A stretch of 39,843 nt of DNA, taken from the NCBI GenBank assembly GCA_002723295.1, contig PBNP01000016.1, positions 1-39,843 on the forward strand. The letters are read 5' to 3'. The DNA comes from Flavobacteriaceae bacterium (lineage in GTDB: Bacteria; Bacteroidota; Bacteroidia; Flavobacteriales; Flavobacteriaceae). The notes below the pieces were generated by a model. It made no database searches, was not told the DNA's origin, and saw nothing but the letters and a program-made list of their open reading frames with translations. Within the stretch, counting starts at the first letter, position 1, and each line of letters starts with the position of its first letter. This document shows, piece by piece, positions 1-7,405 of this stretch. Made by a program: the position numbers and the translations under genes.

Positions 1-370
1 CATTATCTAAATCTTTAAGCGAAATAAATTTTCCTTGTATGGTTAGGGCCAAGTCTGGTTTCCCAAAAAGCGTGTAAGTATCTCTAATCACTGAGGCTAA
101 AATTGTTGAGGTAATTAAACGCTGTTGACCGTCTACTACTTCAATAAATCCATCTTCTCCATTTCTGTGTTCAATATTTACAATTACAGGACCCAGAAAA
201 TAAGTAGGATTATCCTGAACAATATCATCCCAAAATTCTTGAATTTGTTCTGTCCCCCAGGCATATGGCCTTTGATATTTTGGAATCTTTACCTTGAATT
301 TAGCATTACTAAAAATAATATCTCCCAGCGACTTAGTGTCAGAATTCATAAAACGGGTTTTAATAAACAT
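1..370 (-). CDS. DUF262 / GmrSD N-terminal domain protein, partial (3' end cut off)
   Basis: The reading frame opens with ATG at 370 and runs off the left edge without a stop, giving about 123 residues; a second in-frame ATG at 349 is an equally good start. The translation carries the hallmarks of the DUF262 (ParB/sulfiredoxin-like) domain: IPKYQRPYAW, then FWDDI, YFLGPVIV and EVVDGQQRLIT, the last containing the DGQQR signature. Known members include the GmrS half of the type IV restriction enzyme GmrSD, which uses nucleotide hydrolysis to cut modified phage DNA, and many less characterised defence-associated proteins. The C-terminal part, which would show whether a DUF1524 HNH nuclease is fused, lies outside the window. 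The family call is firm; a defence role is inference. Confidence 0.85.
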   Translation of the reverse strand, partial: MFIKTRFMNSDTKSLGDIIFSNAKFKVKIPKYQRPYAWGTEQIQEFWDDIVQDNPTYFLGPVIVNIEHRNGEDGFIEVVDGQQRLITSTILASVIRDTYTLFGKPDLALTIQGKFISLKDLDN

Positions 371-417
371 TTAATTTATGTAATTAAAAGTTGATTTAAA
401 AACTAAATTAAAATATT

Positions 418-507
418 TTATTTCTTGGAATTAATATAAATTAAGCAAATAGCAACTATGATGCTACAAATTATAATTACCCAATTAACCCAACCAATTT
501 TTTTCAT
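418..507 (-). CDS. possible 29-residue membrane peptide
   Basis: A short frame (ATG at 507, TAA at 418-420) encodes 29 residues: basic MKKIGW, a hydrophobic stretch of about 18 residues (VIIICSIIVAICLIYI), then a short polar NSKK tail. This is the layout of a single-pass small membrane protein. It lies on the same strand as and just upstream of the DUF262 gene, with 47 bases between. No clear promoter or ribosome binding site was seen, and in AT-rich DNA a hydrophobic frame of this size can arise by chance. The rest of the 371-599 gap shows only A/T-rich runs. Function unknown. Confidence 0.25.
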   Translation of the reverse strand: MKKIGWVNWVIIICSIIVAICLIYINSKK

Positions 508-599
508 TTGTCTAATATAGATAAAAACAGAAACTAACCCAGACCTCTAATCAACTTAAGATTTTTTTTTAGATTTACATTACAAATAAAATTATAAAA

Positions 600-1127
600 A
601 TGAAAAAATTATTATTACTAGTATTTTCTTATGTGTTGCTTTCTTGTAGCCAGACTCATTCAGAAAAAACAAATTCTTCTGTTGAAGAAACTCAAATCAT
701 TAATGACAAAGACAATAAAGATCTTATCGTGCTTGTAGAATGGTCAATAAATGAAGGAAGTGAAGTTGGTCTTGAAGAGTGGAGTGATGCTTGGGCAAAA
801 ATGGTTATTGATTCCGAGCCTTTAACTACAGGATGGAGGTTTTTTATAAACGAAGATAGATCAAGAGTTACAATGTATGAGTCTTATAAAACTTGGGAGG
901 GTCTTATGCATCACGATAAAAGAATAACAGAAGGCGATTTAAAAGATAGGTTGCCAGAAGTATTTGCCAGATACAAGTTTGAAGGCGTTACAGTTCTAGG
1001 TCCAGTTACAGATGAATTAAAGCAATTTTTTGTTGATTTAGGTTTTGATAAAGCCATGAAAGATTCTAATGATCAGCTAATTGAGTTTGATTACAGGACA
1101 AGCATCGGAGGATATACAAAAAAATGA
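600..1127 (+). CDS. lipoprotein with a possible ABM-like (dimeric alpha+beta barrel) domain
   Basis: 175 residues. The N-terminus is a lipoprotein signal: MKK, a hydrophobic stretch, then the lipobox LLSC with Cys16 as the acylated residue. A charged linker to about residue 38 is followed by a compact domain of about 110 residues with beta-alpha-beta spacing (LIVLVEWSINEG, then RFFINEDRSRVTMYESYKTW). That pattern is reminiscent of antibiotic-biosynthesis-monooxygenase/YgiN-type folds, but I see no residue that fixes an activity, so the domain call is an inference. The gene stands alone between a divergently oriented region on the left and another plus-strand gene. ATG 600 is supported by the signal peptide. 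Predicted location is the periplasmic face of a membrane or the cell surface. Confidence 0.7.
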   Translation: MKKLLLLVFSYVLLSCSQTHSEKTNSSVEETQIINDKDNKDLIVLVEWSINEGSEVGLEEWSDAWAKMVIDSEPLTTGWRFFINEDRSRVTMYESYKTWEGLMHHDKRITEGDLKDRLPEVFARYKFEGVTVLGPVTDELKQFFVDLGFDKAMKDSNDQLIEFDYRTSIGGYTKK

Positions 1128-1267
1128 ATTAAAATATTGTACGCTTATTTTTAATACTGCCTCTATTAGCTTTAATAATATGATTACTCGAATTTAAAAT
1201 TCCTTAATCATCATTATAGCTGTTTAAAAAAATTTCGTAAATTCATACATACCAAATAATTAAAAAG

Positions 1268-1501
1268 ATGAGTGATATTTTAGTAACAATTATTTTTATA
1301 ATTCTTTTAGTTAGTTTCATTTATTGGTATGCAGGATACACAACGCGAACCGGTAAGATGGTGGATGAAAACCAAAATTATATTCCTGATGCTTGGGAAG
1401 AAAATTTTAGTTGGTTTTTTTCTGCAAAAGGATTTATAATGTTTATCCTTGGTGGAGCCTTGGGTTATACTCTTGGTGTTTTATATCCTCTTGCAGGTTA
1501 A
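1268..1501 (+). CDS. small two-helix membrane protein with an acidic DxNxNxIPDxWE-like loop
   Basis: 77 residues with two hydrophobic segments (about 4-24 and 53-73) and a polar loop between them. The loop contains VDENQNYIPDAWEE, which resembles the Asp/Asn-rich calcium loops of TSP3 or EF-hand-like repeats (D-x-N-x-N-x-I-P-D-x-x-E). Small Bacteroidota membrane proteins often carry comparable DxNxDxxPDxxE stretches; their job is not established. The gene is preceded by 140 non-coding bases and followed by an imperfect inverted repeat. No other ATG competes with 1268. I do not recognise a named family; the coding call rests on composition and the clean membrane topology. Confidence 0.65.
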   Translation: MSDILVTIIFIILLVSFIYWYAGYTTRTGKMVDENQNYIPDAWEENFSWFFSAKGFIMFILGGALGYTLGVLYPLAG

Positions 1502-1520
1502 ACAAGGATTACACAACAAA

Positions 1521-1580
1521 GTTAAAAGCTGTGCTATTAAGTTAGTTAAATTGTAATATGCTTAGTGCTGCTTTATTAAC
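1521..1580. repeat. imperfect inverted repeat between two genes
   Basis: The left arm 1521-1536 (GTTAAAAGCTGTGCTA) can pair with the right arm 1563-1580 (TAGTGCTGCTTTATTAAC). The pairing has one mismatch, a two-base bulge and two G-U pairs, around a loop of about 26 bases. There is no T-run after it, so it is not a standard intrinsic terminator. It may be an mRNA structure separating the small membrane protein gene from the barrel gene that starts at 1596. Confidence 0.3.
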
Positions 1581-1595
1581 TAAACCTATCAAAAA

Positions 1596-2261
1596 GTGAG
1601 GGTGCCATTTCTTTTTGTGGGTTTTTTTCTTTTATTTCTTCTTAGTTTAAAAGCTCAAGGAGACATAAACCTTTATAAACAATATGGAACCGGTCCTGAT
1701 CCAGATAATTTTTTTAGACCTTGGAATTTTTCATTATACGCAAAAATAAATTCCATTAACTCTAATCAAGATTATACAAAAGGTAAATTAAGTAAAGGGG
1801 CCGGCATAGCTATTCAAAGACTTTTATCCAAAACTTTTGGAGCTTCTTTAGGGGTTGAGTTTTATGAAATAAAATATACTTATGAAGGATATCTTAATGA
1901 TTCTATGGATGAAATTGATTGGATAGGCATTCCATTAAGTATTAGATTATATCCTTCAAGAAAATTATTTTTTGAAATTGGCGCAAAATATAATATTCTA
2001 GTAACCGCAAAAAATTCTGAGATAATCGATCCGATAACTGGAAACAATCAATATTATGATGGTATATTTGATAATACTATAGGTGGATTTGCAGGGGTAC
2101 AATATCAGATATGGAAAAGACTAAACATTGGTTTGAGTTATCAATCCCTTAAAAGAAATAAAAACAATATTGAAATTTTACAGCCGAGTATATTTAGTGG
2201 CCTTTCATTTAAGTTTAGTGTTTTCTTATTAGACCCATATAAACGTCCAGAAATAAAATAA
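1596..2261 (+). CDS. outer-membrane beta-barrel protein (PorT-like type)
   Basis: 221 residues with a signal peptide (hydrophobic run, likely cleavage after SLKAQ) and then alternating polar/aromatic strands ending in GLSFKFSVFLL, the pattern of a small outer-membrane barrel. Turns rich in Asn, Asp and Gly (for example SNQDYTKGKLSKGAG) fit eight- to ten-stranded barrels common in Bacteroidota. The start is GTG at 1596 or the in-frame GTG at 1602; an in-frame TAA at 1581 rules out anything further upstream and no ATG is available near the signal peptide. No enzyme motif is visible, so its cargo or role is unknown. It converges on the next gene, with 8 bases between the stops. Confidence 0.7.
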   Translation: MRVPFLFVGFFLLFLLSLKAQGDINLYKQYGTGPDPDNFFRPWNFSLYAKINSINSNQDYTKGKLSKGAGIAIQRLLSKTFGASLGVEFYEIKYTYEGYLNDSMDEIDWIGIPLSIRLYPSRKLFFEIGAKYNILVTAKNSEIIDPITGNNQYYDGIFDNTIGGFAGVQYQIWKRLNIGLSYQSLKRNKNNIEILQPSIFSGLSFKFSVFLLDPYKRPEIK

Positions 2262-2269
2262 TACCATTA

Positions 2270-2572
2270 TTATTTTTTGTTTATTGAATCCTTGATAACA
2301 ATTACTTTTACTCTTTTCGATTTAACCGAATCATTAGAAGTGGAAATACTATCGATATACATTAAGTAGCCTTCAGGTTTTATATCCTCATCAAAAAAAA
2401 GCTCAGATTTACCATTTTTTAAATCAAAGATTTCTCCAGACCTTAAAAACCTTTTCGTTGTTTTAGTTTCTTTATTGATTAAGTTTTTATCTTTTGGTTT
2501 TTTATAATTATGATTTATGATTATACAAGATTGTAAAAACATAAATGAAACAAACGCTAAAAGATTTTTCAT
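2270..2572 (-). CDS. small lipoprotein of unknown function
   Basis: 100 residues. MKNLLAFVSFMFLQSC is a type II signal peptide with the lipidated Cys at position 16. The mature part is short, lysine-rich and partly beta-like (GEIFDLKNGKSELFF), ending in KDSINKK. No family is recognised. It lies 33 bases downstream of the LpxR-like gene on the same strand and could share its transcript. The start is the ATG at 2570-2572, required by the signal peptide. Confidence 0.65.
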   Translation of the reverse strand: MKNLLAFVSFMFLQSCIIINHNYKKPKDKNLINKETKTTKRFLRSGEIFDLKNGKSELFFDEDIKPEGYLMYIDSISTSNDSVKSKRVKVIVIKDSINKK

Positions 2573-2605
2573 CCAAATTTATTATTTCATTAAAGTACAA
2601 AATTT

Positions 2606-3511
2606 CTAAAACTGATGACGTAATGTAATATTTAAAACCCTGTGTCTAGAATACATTTGCAGTGGTGTGTCTTTGCTCATTGATCTATATAAAACTGAAA
2701 CAGTCCAATTTTTTTTTTGACTAAAGAACCCTAATTCAAAAGCATGTCGATATTTTAAACTCTGTACTGTGAATTCAGAGGTGTTATCAAATAAGCTTCC
2801 TGATAACACAAAATCATGAGGTCTATATTCTTGCATTGTTCCAATGTAAATGCTTCGAGAAAGATTTGAGGTATGAAAAAAAGCCTTTTGAAAAGGGAGC
2901 TTTTTGTGCTTCCCTATTAAAATACCAAAACGTCCAAGTGCATGAATCCTATGCGTTGAAGCCTTTCCAAACAATTGTCCTGTAAAATGCATGTTTTCTC
3001 TAAATGAATACCCTTCAAACACTTGCCCAAAAACTCCAAAATGAAGTCTTTGAGGTTGGGCTCCAATCCATGATAATTCTCGTCCGCTATGAATGTTAGT
3101 TATTTTATGATAAAGGTTTTGAGCATTTTTAGCTAAAGATGCTTTCCCAGTAATTCCTATCTCCATTCCCCAACTCCATCCAGCTTTATCATTCCAAAAC
3201 ACCTCCATTTCTCTTTGAATAAAAAGCCATCCACTGAAGGGATAATCCATTTCTTTTATTTTATCTGTAAATCTTTTTTTTGGCGTAAAAATCTCCTGTC
3301 CCAACCTCCAGTGGATAGTCTTATTATCTTTTTTAATTCCATGGCTAATTAAAATACCACTTGAATAGTAGTGATCTGTTAGAAAAAACAAATCATTTTC
3401 AACCGAAAGTTGAAGGTAAGATTGTGCTTGAAGATAAAAAGTAAAAACAGCAAAATTAAAAGTAGTTATGAATGTCTTCAAAAATAATTGCTTTTTTTCT
3501 TGGGTTATCAA
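2606..3511 (-). CDS. LpxR-family outer-membrane protein (DUF2219)
   Basis: Up to 301 residues. After a signal peptide ending in LQAQ the mature protein begins SYLQLSVENDLF..TDHYYSSGI. This is the N-terminal signature of the LpxR/DUF2219 family, in which the Asn-Asp pair (here N39-D40) belongs to the active site of the calcium-dependent lipid A 3'-O-deacylase. The rest alternates like a 12-stranded barrel and ends in the barrel-type strand LNITLRHQF. No ATG or GTG is available: an in-frame TAA lies at 3512-3514, so translation starts at TTG 3511 or, giving a tidier MKTF.. signal peptide, TTG 3481. Whether Bacteroidota members deacylate lipid A is not established. It is divergent from the GNAT gene. 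Confidence 0.75.
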   Translation of the reverse strand: MITQEKKQLFLKTFITTFNFAVFTFYLQAQSYLQLSVENDLFFLTDHYYSSGILISHGIKKDNKTIHWRLGQEIFTPKKRFTDKIKEMDYPFSGWLFIQREMEVFWNDKAGWSWGMEIGITGKASLAKNAQNLYHKITNIHSGRELSWIGAQPQRLHFGVFGQVFEGYSFRENMHFTGQLFGKASTHRIHALGRFGILIGKHKKLPFQKAFFHTSNLSRSIYIGTMQEYRPHDFVLSGSLFDNTSEFTVQSLKYRHAFELGFFSQKKNWTVSVLYRSMSKDTPLQMYSRHRVLNITLRHQF

Positions 3512-3558
3512 TTAATATAAATTAAAATTAATGTCATAAAACTTTAAAAAAAATTATT

Positions 3559-4080
3559 TTGTTAAAAAAAAGCATCATTCGATTAGCAACCCTTTCTGAT
3601 CTAAACTCTGTTAAAAACATAGCTGAAGCTTGTGCTGAGTATATGATTTCAAAAGGAATATTTCAATGGAATGAACATTACCCTTCCAAAGAAATTTTTA
3701 AAGAAGATATATCAAAGGAAGAATTGTATGTCACCGTTATAAAAAATATAGTTGTTGGATGCGTAATGTTCTCAAAAAAGAAAGATGATCTTTATAATGA
3801 AATTGATTGGTTAACTCCTGATTCTAACAATTTATATGTACATCGCTTAGCAGTTCACCCTAAATTTCAAGGACAAGGTTTAGCGAGATCCATGATGGAT
3901 TTTGTTGAATTAAATGCGCAAAAAATGAATTGTCTTTCTGTTCGTTTAGATACATTTAGTAAAAATGTTAGAAATCAAAAGTTTTACAAATCGAGAGGTT
4001 ATATTAAATTAGGAGATGTTTATTTTCCTAAACAAAGTGATTTTCCTTTTCACTGCTTTGAAAAATTATTTCCTGATTAA
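3559..4080 (+). CDS. GNAT-family N-acetyltransferase
   Basis: 173 residues covering a complete GNAT fold: beta1 IIRLATLSDL at the start, the core strand LYVHRLAVHPKFQGQGLA containing the acetyl-CoA pyrophosphate-binding loop Q-G-Q-G-L-A, and a C-terminal FYKSRGY motif typical of the family. The substrate cannot be told. The only start that keeps beta1 is TTG at 3559; the ATG at 3531 is in another frame and an in-frame TAA lies at 3529. It is divergent from the LpxR-like gene (47 bases) and is followed after 34 bases by the QueD-like gene, which has its own promoter element. Confidence 0.8.
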   Translation: MLKKSIIRLATLSDLNSVKNIAEACAEYMISKGIFQWNEHYPSKEIFKEDISKEELYVTVIKNIVVGCVMFSKKKDDLYNEIDWLTPDSNNLYVHRLAVHPKFQGQGLARSMMDFVELNAQKMNCLSVRLDTFSKNVRNQKFYKSRGYIKLGDVYFPKQSDFPFHCFEKLFPD

Positions 4081-4086
4081 ATAAAT

Positions 4087-4094
4087 TACTTTTG
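4087..4094 (+). promoter_or_regulatory. Bacteroidota -7 element TACTTTTG for the QueD-like gene
   Basis: Exact match to TAnnTTTG, 20 bases before ATG 4115. No well-spaced -33 TTTG is visible. Transcription from here would begin near 4100, which favours ATG 4115 over the upstream in-frame TTG 4106. Confidence 0.5.
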
Positions 4095-4114
4095 CTATAA
4101 ATACTTTGAAAATC

Positions 4115-4570
4115 ATGAATAATAAAATTAGAGTAACCAAAAAGTTTAAGTTAGAAACAGGTCATGCGCTATATGGACATGATGGGCTTTGTAAAAATGT
4201 TCACGGACACAGTTACAAGCTTTATGTTACAGTAATAGGTCAGCCCATATCAGATTCTAATAATTCAAAGCATGGAATGGTTATTGATTTTAGTGATCTC
4301 AAAAAAATTGTTAATCAAGAAATAATAATTCCCTTTGATCATGCAACTGTTTTAAATATAAATTCTCCTCATAAGGGCTTAGCTGATGAAATGGAATCGA
4401 AAGGGAACAAAATTATAAGAGTAAAATATCAGCCTACTTGTGAAATGATGGTTGTTGATTTTGCTAAAAAAATTAAAAGTCGTCTTCCATCATATATTAG
4501 CCTACATAGTTTAAAATTAAAGGAAACTGATACTTCCTATGCTGAATGGTATGAGAGAGACAACAAATAA
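4115..4570 (+). CDS. queD: 6-pyruvoyl-tetrahydropterin synthase / 6-carboxytetrahydropterin synthase (QueD family)
   Basis: 151 residues from ATG 4115. Three histidines form the zinc site of the T-fold enzymes: H17 in ETGHALYG, and H30 and H32 in VHGHSY. C26 four residues before the HGH motif is the expected catalytic cysteine, FDHATVLN contains the conserved Asp-His, and KETDTSYAEW holds the pterin-anchoring Glu. QueD converts dihydroneopterin triphosphate to 6-carboxy-tetrahydropterin in queuosine synthesis; a PTPS activity cannot be excluded from sequence alone. No other que genes are in the window. It converges on the PBP gene with 4 bases between the stops. Confidence 0.85.
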   Translation: MNNKIRVTKKFKLETGHALYGHDGLCKNVHGHSYKLYVTVIGQPISDSNNSKHGMVIDFSDLKKIVNQEIIIPFDHATVLNINSPHKGLADEMESKGNKIIRVKYQPTCEMMVVDFAKKIKSRLPSYISLHSLKLKETDTSYAEWYERDNK

Positions 4571-4574
4571 AAGT

Positions 4575-6911
4575 TTAAAAACCAAAACCTTCTAAATCTT
4601 CTAGTTCATCCTTTTCATTATCTCCTTCTTTTTCCTTAAACTTTTCACAATCTAATTCAATGTTTAAGTTTGTAGGCACTTCAAAGTCTTCTGTTGATAT
4701 TCCCAATTCTGGCTTCGTATAAACATCTTTCATGAATTGAGCCCAAATCGGTAACGCCATAGTTGCGCCTTGTCCATATGCGATTTCTTCAAAGTGAATA
4801 GCTCTGTCTTCTCCTCCAACCCAGACACCAGTTACCAAATTAGGAACCATCCCCATAAACCAACCATCACTTTGGTTTTGAGTAGTTCCAGTTTTTCCAG
4901 CTATAGAATTTTCAAAAACATATGGATATCCACTTACTACATTTTTATAAATATAGTTTTCATTCTCTAGGCCTGCATGACGAAGTCTGGCTCCAGAGCC
5001 ATTTTCGGTTACACCTTCCATTAAATTTACAGTTACATAAGCTGCTTCTTCGGATAAAACATCTTGTGTTTCAGGAATGGACTCATATATAACAGTGCCA
5101 TTTTTATCTTCAATTCTTAAAATTGTAATAGGTTTCACATATATTCCTTTGTTTATAAACGTACTATAAGCACCAACCATCTCAAAGAGACTTACGTCAG
5201 TTGTTCCTAGAGCAATTGATGGAACAGCTGGAATTCTAGATGTTATACCCATTTTACGAACCAGGTCCCTTACAGGTCTCGGACCAACTTTATCCATTAG
5301 TCTGGCGCTTACAGTATTAACAGAATTTGCTAATGCATTTTTTAAAGTTCTATTCTTTCCATACTTATCTCCGGAATTTTTGGGACACCACGCTTCAACA
5401 TTTCCATGTTTCATTGGTTCTATACAAAAAAGCGCATCAGGCAAATACTCACAAGGAGAAAGCTTTAATTGATCTATAGCCGTAGCATAAAGAAATGGTT
5501 TAAATATTGACCCTGATTGTCTTCTTCCTTGTTTAACTTGATCATATTGAAAATGCTTATAATTATATCCTCCAATCCATACTTTAACATGTCCTGTTTG
5601 GGGTTCCATTGACATCATTGATGACCTCAAAAAGTGTTTGTAATATATAATTGAGTCCATAGGGGTCATTAATGTGTCCGTTTCTCCATTCCATGTAAAG
5701 ACCTTCATTGGTGTCATCTCGTTAAAGTTTTTTAGAATTTTCTCTTTATCCCAACCCAAATTGCTTTTATTTTTCCATCTATTAGATCGATAAGCGCTTC
5801 TCTCCAAAAGAGTGTCTATTTGACCAGGCCTTAGTTCCAAAAATGGTGCAGTTTCATTTATGTCCTTTTTATTCTGAAGAAAAAATTCTTTTTGAAGGTT
5901 TTTCATATGTTTTTTCATCGACTCTTCACCTATAGATTGAAGTCTAGAATCAATAGTAGTGTAAATCTTTAATCCATCTCTATAAATATTGTATTTTTCA
6001 CCATCCTCTTTTGGGTTTTCTCTTATCCATTTTCTCATAAACTCTTGGAGATAGGCACGAAAATAAGTAGCTAAGCCCTCTCTATGAGATTCTGGCGTAT
6101 AATTTATTTCAAGAGGAAGTTTTGATAGAGAATCTGCCACTTTAGGGTCAAGATAATTATTCCTTACCATTTGTTTAAAAACTATATTCCTTCTAATTAT
6201 AACAATCTCTGGTCTTCTAATAGGATTGTAATAAGAGGAGTTTTTTAACATCCCTACTAAGGTTGCAGATTCTTCAATTTTGAGCTCCTTAGGAGAGCTA
6301 TTAAAAAATATTTTAGCAGCAGACCTAACTCCATCAGCATTATATCCAAAATCATATATGTTTAAATACATCGCTATTATTTCTTTTTTAGTATATCTTC
6401 TTTCTAGTTGAACTGAAAGAACCCATTCTTTAACCTTTTGCATAATAGCCTCAATTATATTTCTAGATCTAACTCCAACAAAAAGCTGTCTAGCAAGCTG
6501 CTGTGTTATTGTGCTTGCTCCTCCACGTTTTCCAAGGAATAAAATTGCGCTTAATGTTCTTTTCCAATCAATCCCTGAATGGTTATAAAACCTTTCATCC
6601 TCAGTAGCAATTAAAGCATTAACAATATTATCAGGAAGTTCGTCAAATTGAATTGGGGTTCTATTGTCATTATAGTAGAATTTTCCCAACACATAACCAT
6701 CAGAAGAATAAATTTGAGTTGCTAAATTAGTTTTTGGATTTTCAAGTTGTTGTAAGTCAGGCATAGGACCAAAATACCCTATTGTTCCTAGAACGAAAAC
6801 CCCTATAATAAACATCAAAAAAACATTTACCAAAATCCAAAAAATTAATATTGCTCTATTAAAAGACTTGGAAATTATTTTCTTTTTTTCATTATCCATT
6901 TTATTCTTCAT
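4575..6911 (-). CDS. class A penicillin-binding protein (PBP1A type: transglycosylase plus transpeptidase)
   Basis: 778 residues: a short basic cytoplasmic tail, one membrane segment (about 20-46), a GT51 transglycosylase domain (about 60-240) and a transpeptidase domain (about 430-740). GT51 motifs are ATEDERFYNHSG with catalytic E104, GGASTITQQLARQLF, and RRYTKKEIIAMYLN. The penicillin-binding motifs are all present: SIFK (S468, K471), SVN (530-532) and KTG (673-675). It polymerises and cross-links peptidoglycan from the periplasmic side of the inner membrane. ATG 6911 overlaps the end of gldH by 11 bases; ATG 6899 is an alternative. The acidic tail (EKEGDNEKDELEDLEG) is a low-complexity end. 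The gldH-PBP pairing is typical of Flavobacteriia. Confidence 0.93.
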   Translation of the reverse strand: MKNKMDNEKKKIISKSFNRAILIFWILVNVFLMFIIGVFVLGTIGYFGPMPDLQQLENPKTNLATQIYSSDGYVLGKFYYNDNRTPIQFDELPDNIVNALIATEDERFYNHSGIDWKRTLSAILFLGKRGGASTITQQLARQLFVGVRSRNIIEAIMQKVKEWVLSVQLERRYTKKEIIAMYLNIYDFGYNADGVRSAAKIFFNSSPKELKIEESATLVGMLKNSSYYNPIRRPEIVIIRRNIVFKQMVRNNYLDPKVADSLSKLPLEINYTPESHREGLATYFRAYLQEFMRKWIRENPKEDGEKYNIYRDGLKIYTTIDSRLQSIGEESMKKHMKNLQKEFFLQNKKDINETAPFLELRPGQIDTLLERSAYRSNRWKNKSNLGWDKEKILKNFNEMTPMKVFTWNGETDTLMTPMDSIIYYKHFLRSSMMSMEPQTGHVKVWIGGYNYKHFQYDQVKQGRRQSGSIFKPFLYATAIDQLKLSPCEYLPDALFCIEPMKHGNVEAWCPKNSGDKYGKNRTLKNALANSVNTVSARLMDKVGPRPVRDLVRKMGITSRIPAVPSIALGTTDVSLFEMVGAYSTFINKGIYVKPITILRIEDKNGTVIYESIPETQDVLSEEAAYVTVNLMEGVTENGSGARLRHAGLENENYIYKNVVSGYPYVFENSIAGKTGTTQNQSDGWFMGMVPNLVTGVWVGGEDRAIHFEEIAYGQGATMALPIWAQFMKDVYTKPELGISTEDFEVPTNLNIELDCEKFKEKEGDNEKDELEDLEGFGF

Positions 6912-7395
6912 TAAAGTCTATGCTTATACCTACTCCAATTATTCCAGGTAAGGTTTTTATCCCAAATTGTTCTTGTGATTTCCTCATTGCATTTCTAATG
7001 CTTATAGAATATTTTGATTCTGAGGAAAACATAAAATCTTCTTTCCAGTAGAGTTTACTTTCTTTTATTGGGCCATAGCCCTTACCTAAAAATTTTCCAG
7101 ACTTTTCTGCCATTTCATACTCCAAAGTGTCTGATATAATTGTTTTACCATCTTGATTTATTGAAGCAATCAAAAATATATTTGAAAACTGATATTTCTG
7201 ATCATTTCTTAAAAGTATATATATATTAGCCTTATCCTCTGGAGGGTTTTGAAATTTAAATTTTGCTTCTTCTGCAGAGTCCCATTCTTGTCCAATATCA
7301 TAATAAGAAATAAACCATTCTTTATCATTACAGGAGAAAACAAAAAATATACCTATGAATAAAACTGAAATAAGCTTATATGATTTAAGTTGCAT
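6901..7395 (-). CDS. gldH: gliding motility lipoprotein GldH
   Basis: 164 residues. The signal peptide ends in the lipobox FVFSC (Cys22). The mature domain is beta-rich with features of GldH: an early W/Y-rich stretch (EWFISYYDIGQEW), LLRNDQKYQFSN, KGYGPIKESKLYWKEDFMF and the closing LPGIIGVGISI. GldH is needed for gliding in Flavobacterium and belongs to the gliding/type IX secretion gene set. Its molecular role is poorly defined. Its stop overlaps the start of the PBP gene by 11 bases, so the two are translationally linked. It lies 10 bases after trhO. Confidence 0.85.
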   Translation of the reverse strand: MQLKSYKLISVLFIGIFFVFSCNDKEWFISYYDIGQEWDSAEEAKFKFQNPPEDKANIYILLRNDQKYQFSNIFLIASINQDGKTIISDTLEYEMAEKSGKFLGKGYGPIKESKLYWKEDFMFSSESKYSISIRNAMRKSQEQFGIKTLPGIIGVGISIDFNEE

Positions 7396-7405
7396 TATAT
7401 GTGAT

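Noticed and set aside
125-394. 89-codon plus-strand frame at the left edge
   Set aside because: It is antisense to the DUF262 gene, whose motifs are unmistakable.
2574-2581. Exact -7-like CAAATTTA in front of the small lipoprotein gene
   Set aside because: It ends 1-2 bases before the ATG at 2572, so transcription would start inside the gene; probably a chance match in AT-rich sequence.
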